Of a DNA stretch of 64,000 nt, positions 54,673 to 64,000 are shown in pieces. A program made the position numbers and the translations under genes. The stretch is taken from NCBI GenBank assembly GCA_033964015.1, contig CM066913.1:27492790-27556789 (forward strand), in the 5' to 3' direction. Position 1 is the first letter of the stretch, and every line of letters starts with the position of its first letter. The notes under the pieces were generated by a model, which saw only the letters and a program-made list of their open reading frames with translations, was not told where the DNA came from and ran no database searches. This DNA is from Scolanthus callimorphus (lineage: Eukaryota > Cnidaria > Anthozoa > Actiniaria > Edwardsiidae).

Positions 54673-56068
54673 TATTTAGTACGTTTTTCGTTTTCTTTAA
54701 AAAGAAACAAAGAAGCATGGGCTGATATATCGGTGGTGTATGAGACTCGATAGGCATGATATAAAAGGGTAATTAGATTTGCTGTAATTGTCTAGCAACA
54801 ATGAAAATATGATCAGTTTAAGAGAATTTTGAGTCACGCGCGCGAGCAAAGAAATGGTACACGAGAAAAATCGGATTCGAAGCCACAACTACGGAAGAAA
54901 AAGAGCTTAACCTGGGCTTTCTGCGATCTCAGACTGGGATGAAGTGTTCAGTACTCTCGAAAAGATATTGTATAACAGCGGAAATTCCAGTATATTGCGA
55001 ATTCCCAGTAAAAAAAGAAAGGAACAGACGGGAGAAAAACACTCCAGATTGAAAAATTCGGCACAGCGAAAGGAAGGCGCTGGTACGGCCGGGAGAGAAA
55101 CTGTACGCAATAAACCTATAAAAGATAAAACTATAGAAACTTTCCTGAAGAATAGTCAAAATCATCAACAGAAACGAAAACGGCTTACAAACTAAGGAAT
55201 GAAACGTGAACATTGCGTTTTTTAAATTCCCAGAAATGAACCGGATATGACGTAATGCTAGAGCGCACGGCTTTATATCGCACACTAGCTTCTAGAAGAT
55301 GTTAATATTAATATGATTTAACGAGTTATTTATTTTTTTATTTATTCATTTTTATGATTTGTTGTAAATATGTATTTACAACAGCACTCACTTGTAACAT
55401 ATACTCGTTATGAAAAAATTGCACGGCTGTGAACAAATCGCCAACGGGTTACACGGGTAACGCTTCGGCAACAAAGAAAAGTAACTAGAGTCATTATTCA
55501 TCTTTTTTAATCTAGTGTTACTCGTGTTACCCGTCCCCGGTCTCTCTCGGTTGAATCTAGTGAGTTTATTACTGCATCGGCAAATATTTCACGAGTTAAG
55601 AATTTATCAATCTTTGCTTTGCTATAAGTTGTGAAGTCGTCTTTTCGCACTTGTTTTGAGTGCAGTTTTTAAGCCTACAAATAACTTCTATCAGACCACA
55701 AACACCTTGCGCTCAAATCCGAGTTATTCGCCTGAATTTCATCCATTTCATAACCAAAACAGCACCAAACTATTCTTGAAAACTTGAATTGACACAAGAA
55801 TTGCTTCAAGTTCTGAAGAAACGTGCCTAACGTAATCAAAAGTAGCCGCTTTTATGGGAACGCACGTGCTAGGTAGCAAAAACGTTTCAAACGTCCTCTC
55901 CCACGAGAAAAAAAATTCGTCTTTTTTGCCTGTTCTTCTGGAAACAAGTAAAGGAACAATGAAAACAACGATTCCAATTTTCACTTCCACCGCGTTAGAT
56001 TCGATATAGCTAATTACATCGGTTACGTACAGAGAAAATTTGAGAAATACGTAGAAAAGCTCCAAATA
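54673..56068. repeat. Satellite body 3
   Basis: Same as body 2 apart from isolated changes. It ends at the first empty site. Confidence 0.9.
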
Positions 56069-56073
56069 CAGTA
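56067..56073. other. Empty TIR-element site with TA-CAG-TA scar
   Basis: Where other monomers have CCAAA-TA-[element]-TA-TTTAG, this one has CCAAA-TA-CAG-TA-TTTAG. C and G match the outermost base of each element end, with A between. This is the expected repair product of Tc1/mariner-type excision. Confidence 0.75.
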
Positions 56074-57467
56074 TTTAGTACGTTTTTCGTTTTCTTTAAA
56101 AAGAAACAAAGAAGCATGGGCTGATATATCGGTGGTGTATGAGACTCGATAGGCATGATATAAAAGGGTAATTAGATTTGCTGTAATTGTCTAGCAACAA
56201 TGAAAATATGATCAGTTTAAGAGAATTTTGAGTCACGCGCGCGAGCAAAGAAATGGTACACGAGAAAAATCGGATTCGAAGCCACAACTACGGAAGAAAA
56301 AGAGCTTAACCTGGGCTTTCTGCGATCTCAGACTGGGATGAAGTGTTCAGTACTCTCGAAAAGATATTGTATAACAGCGGAAATTCCAGTATATTGCGAA
56401 TTCCCAGTAAAAAAAGAAAGGAACAGACGGGAGAAAAACACTCCAGATTGAAAAATTCGGCACAGCGAAAGGAAGGCGCTGGTACGGCCGGGAGAGAAAC
56501 TGTACGCAATAAACCTATAAAAGATAAAACTATAGAAACTTTCCTGAAGAATAGTCAAAATCATCAACAGAAACGAAAACGGCTTACAAACTAAGGAATG
56601 AAACGTGAACATTGCGTTTTTTAAATTCCCAGAAATGAACCGGATATGACGTAATGCTAGAGCGCACGGCTTTATATCGCACACTAGCTTCTAGAAGATG
56701 TTAATATTAATATGATTTAACGAGTTATTTATTTTTTTATTTATTCATTTTTATGATTTGTTGTAAATATGTATTTACAACAGCACTCACTTGTAACATA
56801 TACTCGTTATGAAAAAATTGCACGGCTGTGAACAAATCGCCAACGGGTTACACGGGTAACGCTTCGGCAACAAAGAAAAGTAACTAGAGTCATTATTCAT
56901 CTTTTTTAATCTAGTGTTACTCGTGTTACCCGTCCCCGGTCTCTCTCGGTTGAATCTAGTGAGTTTATTACTGCATCGGCAAATATTTCACGAGTTAAGA
57001 ATTTATCAATCTTTGCTTTGCTATAAGTTGTGAAGTCGTCTTTTCGCACTTGTTTTGAGTGCAGTTTTTAAGCCTACAAATAACTTCTATCAGACCACAA
57101 ACACCTTGCGCTCAAATCCGAGTTATTCGCCTGAATTTCATCCATTTCATAACCAAAACAGCACCAAACTATTCTTGAAAACTTGAATTGACACAAGAAT
57201 TGCTTCAAGTTCTGAAGAAACGTGCCTAACGTAATCAAAAGTAGCCGCTTTTATGGGAACGCACGTGCTAGGTAGCAAAAACGTTTCAAACGTCCTCTCC
57301 CACGAGAAAAAAAATTCGTCTTTTTTGCCTGTTCTTCTGGAAACAAGTAAAGGAACAATGAAAACAACGATTCCAATTTTCACTTCCACCGCGTTAGATT
57401 CGATATAGCTAATTACATCGGTTACGTACAGAGAAAATTTGAGAAATACGTAGAAAAGCTCCAAATA
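56072..57467. repeat. Satellite body 4
   Basis: The only body with an empty site on each side. Otherwise a standard copy. Confidence 0.9.
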
Positions 57468-57472
57468 CTGTA
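57466..57472. other. Empty TIR-element site with TA-CTG-TA scar
   Basis: The same junction as at 56067, but with CTG instead of CAG: the alternative outcome when a central A/A mismatch in the scar is resolved the other way. It therefore looks like a separate excision. Confidence 0.75.
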
Positions 57473-58865
57473 TTTAGTACGTTTTTCGTTTTCTTTAAAA
57501 AGAAACAAAGAAGCATGGGCTGATATATCGGTGGTGTATGAGACTCGATAGGCATGATATAAAAGGGTAATTAGATTTGCTGTAATTGTCTAGCAACAAT
57601 GAAAATATGATAAGTTTAAGAGAATTTTGAGTCACGCGCGCGAGCAAAGAAATGGTACACGAGAAAAATCGGATTCGAAGCCACAACTACGGAAGAAAAA
57701 GAGCTTAACCTGGGCTTTCTGCGATCTCAGACTGGGATGAAGTGTTCAGTACTCTCGAAAAGATATTGTATAACAGCGGAAATTCCAGTATATTGCGAAT
57801 TCCCAGTAAAAAAAGAAAGGAACAGACGGGAGAAAAACACTCCAGATTGAAAAATTCGGCACAGCGAAAGGAAGGCGCTGGTACGGCCGGGAGAGAAACT
57901 GTACGCAATAAACCTATAAAAGATAAAACTATAGAAACTTTCCTGAAGAATAGTCAAAATCATCAACAGAAACGAAAACGGCTTACAAACTAAGGAATGA
58001 AACGTGAACATTGCGTTTTTTAAATTCCCAGAAATGAACCGGATATGACGTAATGCTAGAGCGCACGGCTTTATATCGCACACTAGCTTCTAGAAGATGT
58101 TAATATTAATATGATTTAACGAGTTATTTATTTTTTATTTATTCATTTTTATGATTTGTTGTAAATATGTATTTACAACAGCACTCACTTGTAACATATA
58201 CTCGTTATGAAAAAATTGCACGGCTGTGAACAAATCGCCAACGGGTTACACGGGTAACGCTTCGGCAACAAAGAAAAGTAACTAGAGTCATTATTCATCT
58301 TTTTTAATCTAGTGTTACTCGTGTTACCCGTCCCCGGTCTCTCTCGGTTGAATCTAGTGAGTTTATTACTGCATCGGCAAATATTTCACGAGTTAAGAAT
58401 TTATCAATCTTTGCTTTGCTATAAGTTGTGAAGTCGTCTTTTCGCACTTGTTTTGAGTGCAGTTTTTAAGCCTACAAATAATTTCTATCAGACCACAAAC
58501 ACCTTGCGCTCAAATCCGAGTTATTCGCCTGAATTTCATCCATTTCATAACCAAAACAGCACCAAACTATTCTTGAAAACTTGAATTGACACAAGAATTG
58601 CTTCAAGTTCTGAAGAAACGTGCCTAACGTAATCAAAAGTAGCCGCTTTTATGGGAACGCACGTGCTAGGTAGCAAAAACGTTTCAAACGTCCTCTCCCA
58701 CGAGAAAAAAAATTCGTCTTTTTTGCCTGTTCTTCTGGAAACAAGTAAAGGAACAATGAAAACAACGATTCCAATTTTCACTTCCACCGCGTTAGATTCG
58801 ATATAGCTAATTACATCGGTTACGTACAGAGAAAATTTGAGAAATACGTAGAAAAGCTCCAAATA
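57471..58865. repeat. Satellite body 5
   Basis: It carries private changes: GATAAGTTT for GATCAGTTT near 57610, one T fewer in the T-run near 58130, and CAAATAATTTC for CAAATAACTTC near 58480. Confidence 0.9.
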
Positions 58866-59139
58866 CAATCGCGGACAAAATGTGTTGTCGCCTATGTCGA
58901 AAACTGCTCATTTTAGCGGCATTGACAACTTAAAAAAAATTTTCTCCTAAAAAAAGGTTCATCACAACCCCCCTTCCCCCACACAATGTTGTTGATGAAT
59001 AGACTTTGAAATGCCAACATGATCATCCCCTAGGCACAACATTGAACGGGGGAGAGGGGGAGGGGAAAGGGTGCCTGTGTATATGCTCTGAATTATGTAT
59101 GGTTTGTCAATTAGGCGACAACAATTTTGTCCCGGATTG
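58866..59139. mobile_element. Satellite TIR element copy 4
   Basis: About 274 bp, with a shorter A/T run near 58940 than copies 1-3. It is the first filled site after the two empty ones. Confidence 0.85.
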
Positions 59140-60535
59140 TATTTAGTACGTTTTTCGTTTTCTTTAAAAAGAAACAAAGAAGCATGGGCTGATATATCGG
59201 TGGTGTATGAGACTCGATAGGCATGATATAAAAGGGTAATTAGATTTGCTGTAATTGTCTAGCAACAATGAAAATATGATCAGTTTAAGAGAATTTTGAG
59301 TCACGCGCGCGAGCAAAGAAATGGTACACGAGAAAAATCGGATTCGAAGCCACAACTACGGAAGAAAAAGAGCTTAACCTGGGCTTTCTGCGATCTCAGA
59401 CTGGGATGAAGTGTTCAGTACTCTCGAAAAGATATTGTATAACAGCGGAAATTCCAGTATATTGCGAATTCCCAGTAAAAAAAGAAAGGAACAGACGGGA
59501 GAAAAACACTCCAGATTGAAAAATTCGGCACAGCGAAAGGAAGGCGCTGGTACGGCCGGGAGAGAAACTGTACGCAATAAACCTATAAAAGATAAAACTA
59601 TAGAAACTTTCCTGAAGAATAGTCAAAATCATCAACAGAAACGAAAACGGCTTACAAACTAAGGAATGAAACGTGAACATTGCGTTTTTTAAATTCCCAG
59701 AAATGAACCGGATATGACGTAATGCTAGAGCGCACGGCTTTATATCGCACACTAGCTTCTAGAAGATGTTAATATTAATATGATTTAACGAGTTATTTAT
59801 TTTTTTATTTATTCATTTTTATGATTTGTTGTAAATATGTATTTACAACAGCACTCACTTGTAACATATACTCGTTATGAAAAAATTGCACGGCTGTGAA
59901 CAAATCGCCAACGGGTTACACGGGTAACGCTTCGGCAACAAAGAAAAGTAACTAGAGTCATTATTCATCTTTTTTAATCTAGTGTTACTCGTGTTACCCG
60001 TCCCCGGTCTCTCTCGGTTGAATCTAGTGAGTTTATTACTGCATCGGCAAATATTTCACGAGTTAAGAATTTATCAATCTTTGCTTTGCTATAAGTTGTG
60101 AAGTCGTCTTTTCGCACTTGTTTTGAGTGCAGTTTTTAAGCCTACAAATAACTTCTATCAGACCACAAACACCTTGCGCTCAAATCCGAGTTATTCGCCT
60201 GAATTTCATCCATTTCATAACCAAAACAGCACCAAACTATTCTTGAAAACTTGAATTGACACAAGAATTGCTTCAAGTTCTGAAGAAACGTGCCTAACGT
60301 AATCAAAAGTAGCCGCTTTTATGGGAACGCACGTGCTAGGTAGCAAAAACGTTTCAAACGTCCTCTCCCACGAGAAAAAAAATTCGTCTTTTTTGCCTGT
60401 TCTTCTGGAAACAAGTAAAGGAACAATGAAAACAACGATTCCAATTTTCACTTCCACCGCGTTAGATTCGATATAGCTAATTACATCGGTTACGTACAGA
60501 GAAAATTTGAGAAATACGTAGAAAAGCTCCAAATA
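59140..60535. repeat. Satellite body 6
   Basis: Standard body with no private change that I noticed beyond run-length differences. Confidence 0.9.
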
Positions 60536-60809
60536 CAATCGCGGACAAAATGTGTTGTCGCCTATGTCGAAAACTGCTCATTTTAGCGGCATTGACAACT
60601 TAAAAAAAATTTTTCTCCTAAAAAAAGGTTCATCACAACCCCCCTTCCCCACACAATGTTGTTGATGAATAGACTTTGAAATGCCAACATGATCATCCCC
60701 TAGGCACAACATTGAACGGGGGAGAGGGGGAGGGGAAAGGGTGCCTGTGTATATGCTCTGAATTATGTATGGTTTGTCAATTAGGCGACAACAATTTTGT
60801 CCCGGATTG
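60536..60809. mobile_element. Satellite TIR element copy 5
   Basis: About 274 bp. One C fewer in the CCCCCCTTCCCC tract near 60650, a variant shared with copy 6. Confidence 0.85.
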
Positions 60810-62203
60810 TATTTAGTACGTTTTTCGTTTTCTTTAAAAAGAAACAAAGAAGCATGGGCTGATATATCGGTGGTGTATGAGACTCGATAGGCATGATATA
60901 AAAGGGTAATTAGATTTGCTGTAATTGTCTAGCAACAATGAAAATATGATCAGTTTAAGAGAATTTTGAGTCACGCGCGCGAGCAAAGAAATGGTACACG
61001 AGAAAAATCGGATTCGAAGCCACAACTACGGAAGAAAAAGAGCTTAACCTGGGCTTTCTGCGATCTCAGACTGGGATGAAGTGTTCAGTACTCTCGAAAA
61101 GATATTGTATAACAGCGGAAATTCCAGTATATTGCGAATTCCCAGTAAAAAAAGAAAGGAACAGACGGGAGAAAAACACTCCAGATTGAAAAATTCGGCA
61201 CAGCGAAAGGAAGGCGCTGGTACGGCCGGGAGAGAAACTGTACGCAATAAACCTATAAAGATAAAACTATAGAAACTTTCCTGAAGAATAGTCAAAATCA
61301 TCAACAGAAACGAAAACGGCTTACAAACTAAGGAATGAAACGTGAACATTGCGTTTTTTAAATTCCCAGAAATGAACCGGATATGACGTAATGCTAGAGC
61401 GCACGGCTTTATATCGCACACTAGCTTCTAGAAGATGTTAATATTAATATGATTTAACGAGTTATTTATTTTTTTATTTATTCATTTTTATGATTTGTTG
61501 TAAATATGTATTTACAACAGCACTCACTTGTAACATATACTCGTTATGAAAAAATTGCACGGCTGTGAACAAATCGCCAACGGGTTACACGGGTAACGCT
61601 TCGGCAACAAAGAAAAGTAACTAGAGTCATTATTCATCTTTTTTAATCTAGTGTTACTCGTGTTACCCGTCCCGGTCTCTCTCGGTTGAATCTAGTGAGT
61701 TTATTACTGCATCGGCAAATATTTCACGAGTTAAGAATTTATCAATCTTTGCTTTGCTATAAGTTGTGAAGTCATCTTTTCGCACTTGTTTTGAGTGCAG
61801 TTTTTAAGCCTACAAATAACTTCTATCAGACCACAAACACCTTGCGCTCAAATCCGAGTTATTCGCCTGAATTTCATCCATTTCATAACCAAAACAGCAC
61901 CAAACTATTCTTGAAAACTTGAATTGACACAAGAATTGCTTCAAGTTCTGAAGAAACGTGCCTAACGTAATCAAAAGTAGCCGCTTTTATGGGAACGCAC
62001 GTGCTAGGTAGCAAAAACGTTTCAAACGTCCTCTCCCACGAGAAAAAAAATTCGTCTTTTTTGCCTGTTCTTCTGGAAACAAGTAAAGGAACAATGAAAA
62101 CAACGATTCCAATTTTCACTTCCACCGCGTTAGATTCGATATAGCTAATTACATCGGTTACGTACAGAGAAAATTTGAGAAATACGTAGAAAAGCTCCAA
62201 ATA
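60810..62203. repeat. Satellite body 7
   Basis: Private changes are one A fewer in CCTATAAAGATAAAAC near 61257, one C fewer in CCCGTCCCGG near 61668, and GTCATCTTTT for GTCGTCTTTT near 61772. Confidence 0.9.
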
Positions 62204-62476
62204 CAATCGCGGACAAAATGTGTTGTCGCCTATGTCGAAAACTGCTCATTTTAGCGGCATTGACAACTTAAAAAAAATTTTCTCCTAAAAAAAGGTTCAT
62301 CACAACCCCCCTTCCCCACACAATGTTGTTGATGAATAGACTTTGAAATGCCAACATGATCATCCCCTAGGCACAACATTGAACGGGGGAGAGGGGGAGG
62401 GGAAAGGGTGCCTGTGTATATGCTCTGAATTATGTATGGTTTGTCAATTAGGCGACAACAATTTTGTCCCGGATTG
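62204..62476. mobile_element. Satellite TIR element copy 6
   Basis: 273 bp. It shares the short C tract with copy 5, suggesting the two adjacent monomers were duplicated together. Confidence 0.85.
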
Positions 62477-63870
62477 TATTTAGTACGTTTTTCGTTTTCT
62501 TTAAAAAGAAACAAAGAAGCATGGGCTGATATATCGGTGGTGTATGAGACTCGATAGGCATGATATAAAAGGGTAATTAGATTTGCTGTAATTGTCTAGC
62601 AACAATGAAAATATGATCAGTTTAAGAGAATTTGAGTCACGCGCGCGAGCAAAGAAATGGTACACGAGAAAAATCGGATTCGAAGCCACAACTACGGAAG
62701 AAAAAGAGCTTAACCTGGGCTTTCTGCGATCTCAGACTGGGATGAAGTGTTCAGTACTCTCGAAAAGATATTGTATAACAGCGGAAATTCCAGTATATTG
62801 CGAATTCCCAGTAAAAAAGAAAGGAACAGACGGGAGAAAAAACACTCCAGATTGAAAAATTCGGCACAGCGAAAGGAAGGCGCTGGTACGGCCGGGAGAG
62901 AAACTGTACGCAATAAACCTATAAAAGATAAAACTATAGAAACTTTCCTGAAGAATAGTCAAAATCATCAACAGAAACGAAAACGGCTTACAAACTAAGG
63001 AATGAAACGTGAACATTGCGTTTTTTAAATTCCCAGAAATGAACCGGATATGACGTAATGCTAGAGCGCACGGCTTTATATCGCACACTAGCTTCTAGAA
63101 GATGTTAATATTAATATGATTTAACGAGTTATTTATTTTTTATTTATTCATTTTTATGATTTGTTGTAAATATGTATTTACAACAGCACTCACTTGTAAC
63201 ATATACTCGTTATGAAAAAATTGCACGGCTGTGAACAAATCGCCAACGGGTTACACGGGTAACGCTTCGGCAACAAAGAAAAGTAACTAGAGTCATTATT
63301 CATCTTTTTTAATCTAGTGTTACTCGTGTTACCCGTCCCCGGTCTCTCTCGGTTGAATCTAGTGAGTTTATTACTGCATCGGCAAATATTTCACGAGTTA
63401 AGAATTTATCAATCTTTGCTTTGCTATAAGTTGTGAAGTCGTCTTTTCGCACTTGTTTTGAGTGCAGTTTTTAAGCCTACAAATAACTTCTATCAGACCA
63501 CAAACACCTTGCGCTCAAATCCGAGTTATTCGCCTGAATTTCATCCATTTCATAACCAAAACAGCACCAAACTATTCTTGAAAACTTGAATTGACACAAG
63601 AATTGCTTCAAGTTCTGAAGAAACGTGCCTAACGTAATCAAAAGTAGCCGCTTTTATGGGAACGCACGTGCTAGGTAGCAAAAACGTTTCAAACGTCCTC
63701 TCCCACGAGAAAAAAAATTCGTCTTTTTTGCCTGTTCTTCTGGAAACAAGTAAAGGAACAATGAAAACAACGATTCCAATTTTCACTTCCACCGCGTTAG
63801 ATTCGATATAGCTAATTACATCGGTTACGTACAGAGAAAATTTGAGAAATACGTAGAAAAGCTCCAAATA
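62477..63870. repeat. Satellite body 8
   Basis: Private run-length changes near 62630 (one T fewer), 62815 (one A fewer) and 62840 (one A more) alter every short frame there. That argues against those frames being under coding selection. Confidence 0.9.
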
Positions 63871-64000
63871 CAATCGCGGACAAAATGTGTTGTCGCCTAT
63901 GTCGAAAACTGCTCATTTTAGCGGCATTGACAACTTAAAAAAAATTTTCTCCTAAAAAAAGGTTCATCACAACCCCCCTTCCCCCACACAATGTTGTTGA
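63871..64000. mobile_element. Satellite TIR element copy 7 (cut by window end)
   Basis: The left TIR is present with the CCAAA-TA flank. The right part lies beyond the window, so the array continues. Confidence 0.85.

Larger units (their letters stand above)
51058..64000. repeat. Macrosatellite array, 1.67-kb monomer (1.4 kb where the TIR element is lost)
   Basis: Eight tandem bodies of about 1395 bp alternate with a TIR element of about 274 bp, and the array continues past the window end. Monomer spacing is about 1670 bp, except two junctions where only 1399 bp separate equivalent points. Copies differ at only a handful of positions, mostly single-base changes and homopolymer-length changes. 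Each body carries the 20-bp palindrome TTGTAAATATGTATTTACAA (52021 in the first) and an inverted pair ACGGGTTACACGGGTAAC / GTTACTCGTGTTACCCGT (52103 and 52176). Minus-strand frames of 107 and 118 codons are repeated in the bodies, but near-identity of copies means their conservation is not evidence of coding. Confidence 0.95.

Noticed and set aside
56040..57490. Empty satellite sites as ancestral, never-occupied targets
   Set aside because: Insertion into either TA of TACAGTA or TACTGTA would leave CAG or CTG beside the filled element, and filled sites have neither.
52407..63873. Repeated 107-, 118- and 83-codon frames in the satellite as genes
   Set aside because: They recur only because the monomers are almost identical. 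They lie on both strands over each other, and single-base run-length changes alter them in several copies. No domain is recognisable.
51058..64000. 5S rDNA, histone or snRNA tandem cluster
   Set aside because: I saw no 5S, snRNA or histone coding sequence in the monomer.

Overview
The window looks like repeat-rich nuclear DNA of an animal. An anthozoan cnidarian such as a stony coral is my best guess. That is inferred from the mix of elements: LINEs with simple-sequence 3' tails, Bel/Pao LTR elements, tyrosine-recombinase remnants of DIRS/Crypton type, a KIAA1958-like DUF3504 pseudogene, and many short inverted-repeat elements. There are no bacterial operons or ribosome binding sites, and I found no complete conventional host gene, tRNA or rRNA. 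Nearly all recognisable coding sequence is decayed transposable-element protein. Possible host exons are at most short candidates.

Layout. 0-1.1 kb: decayed tyrosine recombinase. 1.1-13 kb: no genes, but short TIR elements, a 101-bp minisatellite, an A-rich hairpin repeat and a 1-kb TIR element. 13.9-16.3 kb: a DUF3504/Crypton-type pseudogene followed by a truncated LINE. 16.5-26.3 kb: a series of non-autonomous DNA elements. Several have visible target-site duplications (TSDs), and the CRE palindrome TGACGTCA is unusually common here. 27.2 kb: a third tyrosine-recombinase fragment. 31.4-41.8 kb: a nested stack on a minus-strand LINE (A), which carries a second LINE (B), a 995-bp insert and a Bel/Pao element (Bel A, 33739-39786, TSD TCGAA). 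Bel A has a LINE (C) inside its own 3' LTR. 41.8-46.5 kb: a second Bel/Pao remnant (Bel B) broken by two more LINEs. 46.5-51 kb: minisatellites, a short TIR element, an SGNH-like fragment and a transposase-associated fragment.

51.06-64.0 kb is a young macrosatellite running off the right edge. Each monomer is a body of about 1.395 kb joined to a TIR element of about 274 bp flanked by TA. Two adjacent monomers lack the TIR element and carry TA-CAG-TA and TA-CTG-TA in its place. Those are the two scars expected from Tc1/mariner-type excision. The left edge of the array coincides with the outer end of a copy of the same TIR element. I regard this as the most interesting part of the window: a satellite apparently born at, and still being edited by, a small DNA transposon mobilised in trans.
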